The position numbers and the translations under genes are program-made. From Paenibacillus crassostreae (lineage in GTDB: Bacteria > Bacillota > Bacilli > Paenibacillales > Paenibacillaceae): DNA of 64,000 nucleotides. The notes under the pieces were generated by a model, which did no database searches, had not been told where the DNA came from, and saw only the letters and a program-made list of their open reading frames with translations. Of this stretch, positions 26,592 to 36,206 are shown piece by piece; the first letter of the stretch is position 1; each line of letters starts with the position of its first letter. Location: assembly GCF_001857945.1 (NCBI RefSeq), contig NZ_CP017770.1, forward strand, positions 4,030,001 through 4,094,000, written 5' to 3'.

Positions 26592-28160
26592 TTGTTTCTA
26601 TTCGAACGGTTACCATTAGCAGCAAGTTTGTTTTCTGATGCACCAGCACTTTTACGAAATGGGCAGACTATTACTTATGGGGAGCTTCATCGTCTCGCTG
26701 AAAAGCTCGGAATTGCCCTCTATGTTGAGGGTCTCCGGCCAGGAGATCGACTTGCTATTCTCGGGGATCCTGATCCCCAGATGGTTGTTGCGCTCTATGC
26801 TGCGGTTGGGATTGGTGTTATACCAACTGCTATTTCACCGTTGCTAAGCCCTGCAGAAATTGCAGCTATTCTTGATGACGCTGAACCGAACTTCCTAATC
26901 CATGACAATCGCCACGCCGAAACCGCTTACTCTGCTGTAAAACTTCTCTCGAGCTCTCCGACACTGTATAACACTGAAGAAGGTTCGAGTTCTAATTCGT
27001 TAAGATCTCTTTTGCAAAAGGATTTTGCATCACTACCAATTGGCATGTATGACCGTAAAATTGATGATATAGCCGTACTTATTTATACAGGAGGAACGAC
27101 AGGCAGACCGAAGGGTGTAATGCATTCACATCGTGGAATGGCAGCTTGGAATCATTTTACTCCTTCCGCTGGGTTCGGATATGATATTGGTCGTCGAGTG
27201 CTAGTTCTTAACCTATCGCACCTAGTTGGGCAATTTCAACTGTGGGCGACCATGGCAGCTGGGGGATGTCTGGTTTTTCTCGACGAATATCCGGCTAACG
27301 TTCAGCGTATAGTTGAGGCTGTGGAACGCGAACAGATTACGCACCTCAGCACAGTCGGACAAATGCTTCGTGACCTGACCAGAGAGGTTTCCGCTACTGG
27401 TAGAGATTTGCAAAGCCTCAAGATAATTGGTTGTGGTGGCTCCGTCATCTCACCGGCTACTCTAGAGAGTGCGATTGCACAGTTCCCAGGAGCGTTGATC
27501 GTCAACAACTATTCTCAAGCGGAATGTGGGATGGCGATCAGTCGAATGCTACCCATACATCATGTAGATGATCCGATTCGTCTGCGATCTGTAGGTCGTC
27601 CAGCCGACCTATCCGCTCAGGGAGAACATGCCTTTCAGGTTCGAGTTATCACCGCTGAGGGACGGGAAGCAGTAGAAAATGAGCCTGGTGAAATCGTTGT
27701 TCGCGGTGCTCAAACGATGTTAGGGTATTGGCGCCAACCAGAGACTTCTTGTGAAACAATAACGAGCGAAGGGTGGATTCGAACAGGCGACGGGGGTTGT
27801 CTGGATGCTGACGGTTATCTATATGTATTAGACCGTCTGAAGGATATGGTCATCGTAGGTGGTTCTAACGTGTTCTGTCCTGAAGTGGAACAAGTGATCT
27901 TGGCCAATGAACAGGTAGCGGAAGTGGCTGTTATTGGACTTCCACTACCCATCGAAGGAGAAGAACTCGTGGCTTGTATAGTTCTGCGAGACGACGGTAG
28001 CTTAGAACTGGAACAGTTGTGGTCGTTTTGTGAACCTAGCCTTGCACGGTATAAATGGCCGACTAAGATATTTATGCTCGCTACTCTCCCTAGAACTGCC
28101 GTGGATAAGGTTGATAAAAAAAGTCTGCGCATGCAATTATCATTATTCGCTAAGAGTTAA
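26592..28160 (+). CDS. Class I adenylate-forming enzyme (acyl/aryl-CoA ligase)
   Basis: A 522-residue ANL-superfamily ligase that activates a carboxylate with ATP and then forms a CoA thioester. The P-loop is IYTGGTTGRPKGVMHSH (near 163), the hinge region contains RTGDGG...LYVLDRLKDMVIVGG (near 400), and the A10 region RTAVDKVDKKSL keeps the catalytic lysine but has Asp where Gly is usual. The TTG start at 26592 has AAGGGGG 7 bases upstream. There is no acyl carrier, dehydrogenase or biosynthetic partner nearby, so the substrate is unknown and the gene appears isolated in a scarred region. Confidence 0.85.
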   Translation: MFLFERLPLAASLFSDAPALLRNGQTITYGELHRLAEKLGIALYVEGLRPGDRLAILGDPDPQMVVALYAAVGIGVIPTAISPLLSPAEIAAILDDAEPNFLIHDNRHAETAYSAVKLLSSSPTLYNTEEGSSSNSLRSLLQKDFASLPIGMYDRKIDDIAVLIYTGGTTGRPKGVMHSHRGMAAWNHFTPSAGFGYDIGRRVLVLNLSHLVGQFQLWATMAAGGCLVFLDEYPANVQRIVEAVEREQITHLSTVGQMLRDLTREVSATGRDLQSLKIIGCGGSVISPATLESAIAQFPGALIVNNYSQAECGMAISRMLPIHHVDDPIRLRSVGRPADLSAQGEHAFQVRVITAEGREAVENEPGEIVVRGAQTMLGYWRQPETSCETITSEGWIRTGDGGCLDADGYLYVLDRLKDMVIVGGSNVFCPEVEQVILANEQVAEVAVIGLPLPIEGEELVACIVLRDDGSLELEQLWSFCEPSLARYKWPTKIFMLATLPRTAVDKVDKKSLRMQLSLFAKS

Positions 28161-28505
28161 ACACATAGACTTAGAGTAATATTTCCATAATCATTGGAAG
28201 AACTCATTATTTTGAATATGAAATTAGTTAAAATTATATAAGCAGTTTAGTAAAAGATCAGCAAACATCATAAAATCACTTTATAAGCAATGATTATTTA
28301 TTTATAGATACTATTCAACTATACGAACGGGCAGGATAATGTAACGCTTCATCAATGGTTTACATTGAATGGAGAAACAATAGCTGACTAAATACGTCAC
28401 GAGACTGCGCATAATTTCTGTGTTCTGATAAGTCTCAATAATTTACCGCGAAGGCAGGATTCTTGTTTGTTACATGATAAGAGAACGTTAAAAAGGGGAT
28501 TTATT
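28161..28505. other. Non-coding AT-rich gap
   Basis: No gene, terminator or repeat is supported. AAAAAGGGG just before 28506 is the remaining ribosome-binding site of the broken phosphotransferase gene. Confidence 0.4.
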
Positions 28506-29520
28506 ATGAACAACAACTTTCCAATCGATAGCGATATAAATCGGAGTCTTACATTGAAGAAAACGAAACAAGCGGCGCTTAACGCTTTGCATGAATATGA
28601 GGTTGACTAGAGCTCCATTCACTTTATCCAAGTATCTGAGCATGTTACCTTCCGCATAGAGAGCGGTGATGGAGAGAAGTTCTTGCTCCGCATTCCCAAT
28701 GAGCAAGTCGCGAGAGGAAACCGTATCCGAACTGGAATGGTTGGCGACTCTCAGGTCTAAGGATCTTGTCGTGCCTGAAGCCGTGCTGAACCGGGAAGGG
28801 GCTTTCGTCACAGATACTTCTACAGGCGGCGGGCAACGATATTATGCGACCTTGTTGAGATGGATCGAGGGTGAGCACTTGGATAAAAGGGTGCTTAAGG
28901 TTGAGAGCATCCGAAAAATGGGTACACTGATGACGCAACTTCACGAGGCAAGCTCCGATTTTTGTCCATACAAAGGTTTTACGCGCTCTTCTTGGGGTAG
29001 AGAGAGCTTTCAACGGGACTGGGAGCATTTGCAGAGTCATTACCGGCATTTCATTTCAGATGAAGCCTTTGAGTTATACACCACGGCTGCAGCTAAAGTG
29101 GCAAGTCATCTCGAAAGGTTGGAACCAGATGGAAGTAATTATGGAATGATTCATGCAGACTTACACAATGGCAATGTCGTTTTTCGCAACGACGAACCGT
29201 ATGCCATCGATTCTGGTAGGTGTGGTTTTGGCTATCATCTCTATGACATGGCCCAGTCTATCATGGGGTTACTTCCTCCCCAGAGAGAGCTTTTCATAAA
29301 GGGGTATGAGCAGATCAGAAAAATGGACGAGAACTTCATCCCGAAATTGGAGTGCTTCTTCATCATGTCGATCATCGAGGCATACAGCTTCCATGCTGAG
29401 ATTGCGCTCGAGACTGAAGGTCTGATCGAAGAGCAACCCTATGCACAAGCGATATTGAGAGCCTACATGAATGGGGTGCCGTTCATGTTTCAGCCACTTG
29501 ATGAGATCATCTTAAGCTAG
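28506..29520 (+). pseudogene. Broken APH/choline-kinase-type phosphotransferase
   Basis: The start ATG 28506 behind AAAAAGGGG opens a kinase N-lobe, but an in-frame TAG at 28608 stops it after 34 residues. The same frame then continues with HFIQVSEHVTFRIES and FLLRIPNEQ. Around 28695-28705 the reading moves to the frame starting at 28666, which carries SELEWLATL and then the rest of the fold: MIHADLHNGNVVF (Brenner-like HxDxxxxN motif) and AIDSGRCGFGY. So one nonsense mutation and one frameshift disable the N-lobe, while the C-lobe is intact. These enzymes phosphorylate antibiotics or small metabolites; the substrate is not inferable. Confidence 0.8.
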
Positions 29521-29657
29521 TCATTCATGGACCTATTAATTTAAAATACTTTCTTAGAGGAATGAAAGATACATATAATTGTAGAAACTGTATCATTTAA
29601 ATATATCTTTAGAGTTTATCGTTCAGATAGAAGATATAAATCAGGATATCTTTTCAA

Positions 29658-29815
29658 GATTAGTATATGAGCACTCAAACCGAACCTAAAAAGCTAACTG
29701 TTACACCATTTAGATATGATATCGTTGGTAGCTTCCTTCGACCCCACGCGTTGAAAGATGCTAGATAAAATTCAAGAGCGGCGAAATTACCGCCGAGCAA
29801 TTGAAGGAAGTAGAT
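29658..29815 (+). pseudogene. Truncated 5' copy of the methionine-synthase-like gene
   Basis: From the bases just before its ATG (29667) to about codon 50 it is nearly identical to the start of the intact gene at 48109. A single-base deletion creates a TAA at 29766-29768 after 33 codons. Homology ends abruptly where the IS3 relic begins. Confidence 0.85.
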
Positions 29816-29821
29816 ACATCC

Positions 29822-30352
29822 CACGCAATAATTCTTCTACTATATAGATACCTTTAGCCGGCCCGAGCATCCATGTAATATCCCACATCCAAACTTGATT
29901 TGGACCCGTTTCACAATGTGTAGAGATTGGTTTAGAACTGGATTTACTTCTTCCGCGACACTGCCATTGGCTTGCATACAAGCATTACGCCAAGCTTGGA
30001 TTTGTTCAACAGACAGACCTTTACTGCGGCAGTATCCTGCTAGTTCAATTTCACTAAGCGTTGCAGTCTCAACAACAATGGAAAACTTGTCCTGTGTGCT
30101 CCAACGTTCTGATTCTGTCTCTCCACCAGGAACAGCCATTCCTTTTGATTTAGCATTCTTCTTCCAATTGTATAATGTAGCTTCTGTAAGTCCCGTTTCC
30201 CTTGCTATTGTTTGAACCGATTCATTCTTCGGCGGCATCATTCTTGTAACTATTGAGTATTTAAATTCTTCGTTAAACCTTGCCATAGATTTACTCCTCC
30301 GCTAGAACTTCTATTCTAACTCTATTAATTATAGAGGTCTATGACAACTAGC
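29822..30352 (-). mobile_element. IS3-family insertion sequence relic (orfA fused to orfB fragment)
   Basis: The minus-strand gene starting at 30286 has an OrfA HTH (IARETGLTEATLYNWKKNAK near residue 27) and an OrfA-like second half. It then jumps through an internal deletion into an OrfB segment in a different frame (CETGPNQVWMWDITWMLGP, the first catalytic Asp region of the rve/DDE domain), and ends. Most of the DDE domain and one end of the element are missing. The right end is near TGTTAGGCTAGTTGTCA read on the minus strand at about 30345-30361, abutting the GH8 relic. Confidence 0.75.
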
Positions 30353-30354
30353 CT

Positions 30355-30672
30355 AACACAGGGGGGAGCCAGCAAGCTGAAGAAGTTTAGACAGTTGTCG
30401 TAATATCGGCGGACCCCGGTGCGCAGCGGTGTATCCCAGAACAGCTTGACGAAATGCGGCTACTTCCCAGAAATCGTTGTCCTGTTCATCCGTCTGCAGG
30501 GTAAATAATTCATTGAAATGCGGAAGATCGTAGAAGGGATCACTGAAAGGAGTTTCAGGATGAATTTGATCAGCTTGGTCACCGGGTCCCACATCGGATT
30601 ACATCTTCCGACATTCCGTTCTCCCGGAAAAGGTTTCAGTATTCTCCCGTATAAAAGGAGCCTTTATTAAAG
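30355..30672 (-). pseudogene. Relic of a GH8 (reducing-end xylose-releasing oligoxylanase-like) gene
   Basis: Three separated pieces in different frames resemble GH8 exo-oligoxylanases: an N-terminal FYTGEY-stop-NLFRENGMSEDVIR (in-frame TGA at 30636-30638), a central HPETPFSDPFYDLPHFNEL...DFWEVAA, and a C-terminal FVKLFWDTP...RYYDNCLNFFSLLA. Internal deletions join them, and the IS3 end truncates the 3' side. It is divergent from the GH43 gene and was probably once part of the xylan cluster. Family assignment is from memory of the fold motifs. Confidence 0.55.
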
Positions 30673-30737
30673 AAATTCTTAACAATCCTCGAATGGATAT
30701 AATTTTGCCAAAGTATAACATAACTAGAAGTGTAGAA

Positions 30738-30752
30738 ATTAAAGCGTTTACT
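30738..30752. promoter_or_regulatory. cre-like CcpA site upstream of the GH43 operon
   Basis: ATTAAAGCGTTTACT matches the consensus WTGNAANCGNWNNCW with one mismatch; it lies about 190 bp before the first GH43 gene. Confidence 0.55.
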
Positions 30753-30938
30753 TTGAAATTTATAGGTGTTTCGGACCAGGTTCTTCCGCACCGTAATTCA
30801 TTCGCGGAAAATCACCTATGATCTAAGAATAGATCAATGTTAAGTGGTTATATGTCATGGACTTCGGTAGGCCGCTTCACTATACTGTAAGGGACAAACC
30901 GTGAAGCAAAAATTAATCATGACAAAGGTGAAAATTCG

Positions 30939-32366
30939 ATGATAAAAAAACAAGGATTAAATCCATATCTCCCGTCTTGGGAATATATCCCTGACGGTGA
31001 ACCATATGTTTTCGAAGGAAGAGTTTATGTGTATGGCTCACATGACCGTTTTAACGGACATGCTTTTTGCTTGAATGACTATGCCTGCTGGTCTGCGCCG
31101 GAGGACAATCTGGGAGATTGGCGTTATGAGGGTGTAATCTATGAGACTACGGATGATCCGCTTAATCGTGATGGAAGCATGTGTCTTTATGCTCCTGATG
31201 TCACCGTTGGACCGGATGGGCGGTACTATCTCTACTATGTGCTAGACAAGGTTCCCGTAGTATCGGTGGCTGTCTGCGACAAGCCGGGTGGTAAGTATGA
31301 GTTCTACGGATATGTAAAATATGGCGATGGAACACGCTTGGGGGAAAGAGAAGGTGACGAGCCGCAGTTTGACCCAGGTGTGATGACTGAAGGTGAGAAC
31401 ACCTATCTTTACACCGGATTCTGTTCCTTCGGGGATAAATCTAGACACGGCGCAATGGCAACGGTGCTTGGACCGGATATGCTCACGATTATCGAAGAGC
31501 CTGTATTTGTTGCACCGAGTAAGCCTTACAGCGAGGGGAGTGGCTTCGAAGGATATGAGTTCTTCGAGGCCCCTTCCATCCGTAAAAAGGGAGATACCTA
31601 TTACCTTATCTATTCCTCGATTTCCATGCATGAACTGTGCTATGCGACCAGCCAGCATCCGACCAGAGACTTCACCTATCAAGGAGTCATTGTAAGCAAT
31701 TGCGATCTTCACATTGATACGTACAAGCCGGCGGACCAACCGATGTATTATGGCGGCAATAACCATGGCAGCATTGTTGAAATTAATGGTGAATGGTACA
31801 TCTTTTATCATAGGCACACCAATGGAACGGCATTCTGCCGGCAGGGATGTATCGAGCGAATCGAATTCCGCGAGGATGGCACTATTCCCCAGGTGGAGAT
31901 TACCTCCTGCGGTTCGAACGGAGGACCACTGGAGGGCCGGGGAGAATATCCGGCATACCTGGCCTGCCATTTGTTCTGCAAAGATCAGGAAATGTATACG
32001 GGAGGCTTTGGCCCTACCGGAGCATGGATGGACAGCCGGTTTCCGAAGATTACCCAGGGCGGCAGGGATGGCGACGAGGAAATTGGCTATATCGCTAATA
32101 TGACGGATTCGGCTACCGCCGGTTTTAAATATTTCGCATGCGAGGGAATCACCAAAGTCAAAATCAAGGTGCACGGATATTGTCAGGGTGAGTTTGAAGT
32201 CAAAACATCATGGGATGGACCGGTACTCGGACGGATACCGGTAGGCTTTACGAATATCTGGAAGGAATACTCTACTGATCTGGCTTTACTAGACGGTGTA
32301 CAAGCTCTGTATTTTACGTATACCGGTAATGGTGGTGCCAATCTGGCTTCATTTACTCTGGAATAA
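30939..32366 (+). CDS. GH43 family glycosidase with C-terminal CBM6-like domain
   Basis: A 475-residue protein. The five-bladed propeller region (about 1-310) has candidate catalytic acids in YIPDGEPYVF (Asp base), CLYAPDVTVGPDG (Asp) and YEFFEAPSIRKKGDTYYL (Glu acid). A C-terminal jelly-roll of about 120 residues (GFKYFACEGITKVKIKV... to ...GNGGANLASFTLE) resembles CBM6. No signal peptide. It probably removes arabinofuranose or xylose from oligosaccharides. First gene of a four-gene unidirectional run with GH95 and two more GH43. Confidence 0.85.
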   Translation: MIKKQGLNPYLPSWEYIPDGEPYVFEGRVYVYGSHDRFNGHAFCLNDYACWSAPEDNLGDWRYEGVIYETTDDPLNRDGSMCLYAPDVTVGPDGRYYLYYVLDKVPVVSVAVCDKPGGKYEFYGYVKYGDGTRLGEREGDEPQFDPGVMTEGENTYLYTGFCSFGDKSRHGAMATVLGPDMLTIIEEPVFVAPSKPYSEGSGFEGYEFFEAPSIRKKGDTYYLIYSSISMHELCYATSQHPTRDFTYQGVIVSNCDLHIDTYKPADQPMYYGGNNHGSIVEINGEWYIFYHRHTNGTAFCRQGCIERIEFREDGTIPQVEITSCGSNGGPLEGRGEYPAYLACHLFCKDQEMYTGGFGPTGAWMDSRFPKITQGGRDGDEEIGYIANMTDSATAGFKYFACEGITKVKIKVHGYCQGEFEVKTSWDGPVLGRIPVGFTNIWKEYSTDLALLDGVQALYFTYTGNGGANLASFTLE

Positions 32367-32420
32367 CATACGGCATATTTTGATGTAAGAGATAGTAGAA
32401 GATTAAAGGAGTATACCATT

Positions 32421-34673
32421 ATGATAAACACGGGATACAGGCAGCGATTGTGGTACAACCAACCTGCGGAAGAGTGGAACGAGGCTTTGCCGATAGGAAA
32501 CGGGCGGCTCGGTGCCATGATTTTTGGAGGTACGGCCGAAGAGAAACTGCAGCTAAATGAGGATTCCGTGTGGTACGGCGGTCCGCGTGACCGCAATAAT
32601 GAGGATGCTCTGCCTCATTTACCCGAAATTCGTAAGCTGATTATAGAGGGAAGGCTTAGGGAGGCAGAAGAACTGGCAGCGATGTCGATGGCGGGACTGC
32701 CTGAAGCGCAGCGGCATTATTTGCCACTGGGCGAATTACTGCTATCCTTTGGCGACCATGAGCAGTCTGCTGAAGACTATAGGAGAGAGCTGGATTTGGA
32801 GCAAGGTGTTTCCCGAATTAAGTACCGAATCGGGGATGTGAGTTATAGCCGCGAAATGTTTGCTAGCTATCCGGATCAGGCCATTGTCATACGAATTTCC
32901 ACCGACAATAAGGATGGAATATCCTTAAAGGCGAGGTTTACCCGCAATAACTGGCGATATCTGGAGAAAACAAAAAAATGGTTGAATAACGGTCTGATTA
33001 TGAACGGTGATTGCGGAGGCAAAGGGGGCAGCACCTTTGCCGCTGTCTTGAAGGCAGTCACAGAAGATGGTCTCTGCCGAACCGTCGGCGAGTATTTGCT
33101 TGTGGATGGGGCAAGCTCAGTTACGCTGCTGCTTGCTGCAGGAACCTCGTTCCGCCATTCCGATCCGGACCTCTACGCCAAAAGACGGCTGGAAGAACTG
33201 AGCCAGGTTCCTTATGAAGAGCTGCTGGCTCGGCATACCGCAGATTACCGTGGGCTGTATGGACGGGTTAAGCTGATGCTACCAGAGAATCCAAACCAGA
33301 GTGGACTGCCGACTGACGAGCGGCTGAAACGGTTTCAAAAGGGGGAGGAGGATAATGGTCTGATTGTGACCTATTTCCAGTATGGCCGTTATCTGCTGAT
33401 TTCTTCCAGCCGTCAAGGCTCCTTGCCCGCAAATTTGCAGGGTATCTGGAATGATAGCTTTACTCCGGCATGGGACAGTAAGTTCACGATTAATATCAAT
33501 GCGCAAATGAATTATTGGCCTGTAGAAATCTGCAACCTGGCTGAATGCCATGAGCCTTTGTTTGATCTGGTTGAGCGGATGAAGGAACCGGGGAGGGTCA
33601 CGGCCAGGGTCATGTACGGTTGTCGGGGATTCACGGCGCATCACAATACGGATATCTGGGCAGACACGGCGCCGCAGGATACCTACTTGCCAGCTTCCTT
33701 TTGGCCGTTGGGTGCCGCCTGGCTGTGCCTGCATTTATGGGAGCATTATCGGTTCAGTCAGGACCGTTATTTCCTGGCAAAGGCGTATGAGACGATGAAG
33801 GAGGCGGCACAGTTCCTGCTTGATTATTTAATAGAAGATGCGGAAGGCCGACTGATTACCTGCCCTTCCGTCTCTCCAGAGAATACCTACAAGTTACCTA
33901 ACGGTGAGTCTGGAGTGCTCTGTGTTGGGGCTTCGATGGATTTTCAAATTATAGAAGCGCTGTTTGGTGCCTGCATCCGCAGTACTGAGATTATCGGCGT
34001 GGACGAGGCGTTTCGCGAAGAACTAGCTGCCGCTCTGGAGCGTCTTCCCAAACCACAAATTGGAAAGTATGGCCAGATACAAGAATGGATGGAGGATTAT
34101 GAAGAGCTGGAGCCGGGACATCGCCACATCTCTCATCTTTTTGCGCTTTATCCCGGCGACGCTTTCAGCTTGGAGCATACACCGGAATTGGCTGAAGCTG
34201 CGCGTAGAACACTGGAACGAAGGCTTGCGAACGGCGGTGGTCACACCGGCTGGAGCCGGGCCTGGATTATTAACTTTTGGGCCAGATTGAAGGATCAGGA
34301 CAAGGCCTATGCCAATGTCCGATCTCTTTTACAGCATTCAACGCTGCCTAACCTGTTTGACAACCACCCTCCGTTTCAGATTGACGGTAACTTTGGAGGA
34401 ACGGCGGGGATTGCCGAGATGCTGCTGCAAAGCCACGCCGAAGGAATCAAGCTGTTACCAGCATTGCCGCAAAGCTGGGGCGAGGGAAGCGTCAAGGGGC
34501 TGCGGGCAAGGGGAGGATATACCCTCGATTTTGCCTGGGAAGAGGGGCTTGTTACTGAAGCGGTTGTGACTTGTACAGTTTCTGGCCCTTGTCGCTTAGA
34601 TGCTCCCGGCCTTGTCCCCGTTTCGTTCACAGGACAAGCCGGGTGCTCCTATACATTTACACCAAAGGGATAA
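32421..34673 (+). CDS. GH95 family glycosidase (alpha-L-fucosidase / alpha-galactosidase type)
   Basis: A 750-residue intracellular enzyme. The N-terminal beta domain begins RLWYNQPAEEWNEALPIGNGRLGAMIFGG, the family hallmark. An (alpha/alpha)6 barrel then carries SLPANLQGIWNDS, FTININAQMNYWP and HHNTDIWADTAP around residues 340-415. GH95 enzymes cleave alpha-1,2-fucose or alpha-L-galactose from xyloglucan-type side chains. It starts at ATG 32421 behind AAAGGAG, 54 bp after the GH43 gene, in the same operon. Confidence 0.9.
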   Translation: MINTGYRQRLWYNQPAEEWNEALPIGNGRLGAMIFGGTAEEKLQLNEDSVWYGGPRDRNNEDALPHLPEIRKLIIEGRLREAEELAAMSMAGLPEAQRHYLPLGELLLSFGDHEQSAEDYRRELDLEQGVSRIKYRIGDVSYSREMFASYPDQAIVIRISTDNKDGISLKARFTRNNWRYLEKTKKWLNNGLIMNGDCGGKGGSTFAAVLKAVTEDGLCRTVGEYLLVDGASSVTLLLAAGTSFRHSDPDLYAKRRLEELSQVPYEELLARHTADYRGLYGRVKLMLPENPNQSGLPTDERLKRFQKGEEDNGLIVTYFQYGRYLLISSSRQGSLPANLQGIWNDSFTPAWDSKFTININAQMNYWPVEICNLAECHEPLFDLVERMKEPGRVTARVMYGCRGFTAHHNTDIWADTAPQDTYLPASFWPLGAAWLCLHLWEHYRFSQDRYFLAKAYETMKEAAQFLLDYLIEDAEGRLITCPSVSPENTYKLPNGESGVLCVGASMDFQIIEALFGACIRSTEIIGVDEAFREELAAALERLPKPQIGKYGQIQEWMEDYEELEPGHRHISHLFALYPGDAFSLEHTPELAEAARRTLERRLANGGGHTGWSRAWIINFWARLKDQDKAYANVRSLLQHSTLPNLFDNHPPFQIDGNFGGTAGIAEMLLQSHAEGIKLLPALPQSWGEGSVKGLRARGGYTLDFAWEEGLVTEAVVTCTVSGPCRLDAPGLVPVSFTGQAGCSYTFTPKG

Positions 34674-34754
34674 ATATGATCCGAACACTTAGACTGTTCA
34701 ATAGAACCCTTGGCCTAATGAAGTTCAAAAATTTAAAAAAATGGAGGAAATCAA

Positions 34755-36179
34755 ATGACATTTCAATTGAATCAAGCAATCGGAAAGGTTCCATCTAATG
34801 GTAATCCCGTGGTTGCGAATAGATATGGGGCCGACCCGTATGCCCTGATATTCGGAGACCGAGTCTATCTGTACATGACCAATGACGCGCTGGAGTACGA
34901 CGGGAACGGCGTGGTAAAGGAAAACACTTACAGCAGTATCAATAAAATTGCGGTAATTTCCTCCAGTGATTTGGTCAACTGGACCGATCATGGCGAGATT
35001 GCGGTTGCAGGACCGGACGGGGCGGCTAAGTGGGCTACCCAATCATGGGCGCCTGCAGCGGTCCATAAGGTGATCGACGGCAAGGATACATTCTTTCTGT
35101 ATTTCGCCAATAATGCAAGCGGCATTGGCGTTCTGTCGAGTGACAGCCCGGTGGGACCATGGGTTGACCCTATCGGTGAGGCACTCATTTTGCGTTCAAC
35201 TCCGGGAGTTGAGGACGTCACTTGGCTTTTTGACCCGGCGGTTCTGGTTGATGATGACGGCAAGGGTTACATCTATTTCGGAGGCGGAGTTCCGGAGGAA
35301 GAATACGCGGAACCAGGTACAGCACGGGTGATGAAGCTTGGAGATGACATGACCAGCGTAGTGGGTACTGCTGAGGTTATTCCTGCCCCGTTCATGTTCG
35401 AGGATGCCGGCATACATAAGCGGGAAGGAGTCTACTATTATACCTACTGTTCGAATTTCTATGATGGGGAACGTCCGGAGGGTAGTCCTCCTGCTGGAGA
35501 GATTGCATATATGACGAGCGACAAACCGATGGGTCCCTGGACATATCATGAGACGATATTAAAGAATCCGGGATATTTTTTCGGAGTGTCAGGCAATAAC
35601 CATCATGCGATTTTTGAATTTCATGATGTATGGTACATCGCCTATCACGCACAAACCTTGTCCAAAGCACAGGGAATTGCGAACGGCTACCGTTCGACAC
35701 ACCTCAACCGTCTTATCCATAACGAGGATGGTTCCATTCAAAATATTGAAGCGGACTATAAAGGTGTGCAGCAAATCAAATTCTTAAGCCCTTATCAACG
35801 TATACAAGCGGAAACGATAGGGTGGAGTGCAGGCGTAAATACGGAAACTGGCGCAGCCTTGGGAGAAAGAAGAGTATCAGGAATTGACAATGGTGACTGG
35901 ATTGGGTTATCAGGGGTAGATTTCAATAAAGGTGCCGTGGCATTTAGTGCTTCTGTCATAAGCTTAGAGGGCGGCGGGACCATTGAACTGCATCTGGACG
36001 ATCCGGCAGGTCTATTAATTGGCGAACTGCTGGTTCCCGCTGCGAATGGGACGGAAAAACAGATGGAGTTAAAGACGGAGGTTAGCGGAGCAGAAGGGAC
36101 ACGTGACCTGTATCTAGTGTTTACGGGTAAGACTAGGTCTGAATTGTTTAAGCTTGTCTCATGGCAGTTTATGGAGTAG
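34755..36179 (+). CDS. GH43 family arabinofuranosidase/xylosidase with CBM6-like domain
   Basis: A 474-residue protein. Propeller motifs are NRYGADPYALIFGDRVYLY (Asp near 27), WLFDPAVLVDDDGKGYIYFGGG (Asp near 157) and FEDAGIHKREGVYYYTY (Glu near 214). The plan resembles arabinoxylan arabinofuranohydrolases of the XynD type. The C-terminus from about 350 (RIQAETIGWSAGV...) is a CBM6-like jelly-roll. No signal peptide. It follows GH95 by 81 bp, with its own AATGGAGG. Confidence 0.87.
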   Translation: MTFQLNQAIGKVPSNGNPVVANRYGADPYALIFGDRVYLYMTNDALEYDGNGVVKENTYSSINKIAVISSSDLVNWTDHGEIAVAGPDGAAKWATQSWAPAAVHKVIDGKDTFFLYFANNASGIGVLSSDSPVGPWVDPIGEALILRSTPGVEDVTWLFDPAVLVDDDGKGYIYFGGGVPEEEYAEPGTARVMKLGDDMTSVVGTAEVIPAPFMFEDAGIHKREGVYYYTYCSNFYDGERPEGSPPAGEIAYMTSDKPMGPWTYHETILKNPGYFFGVSGNNHHAIFEFHDVWYIAYHAQTLSKAQGIANGYRSTHLNRLIHNEDGSIQNIEADYKGVQQIKFLSPYQRIQAETIGWSAGVNTETGAALGERRVSGIDNGDWIGLSGVDFNKGAVAFSASVISLEGGGTIELHLDDPAGLLIGELLVPAANGTEKQMELKTEVSGAEGTRDLYLVFTGKTRSELFKLVSWQFME

Positions 36180-36206
36180 AGGAATTTATCCTAAGGGGGA
36201 AATACA

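Noticed and set aside
31242-32174. A 310-codon minus-strand frame under the first GH43 gene
   Set aside because: Shadow frame; composition is cysteine/arginine/isoleucine-rich and lacks any domain, while the plus strand encodes a complete GH43.
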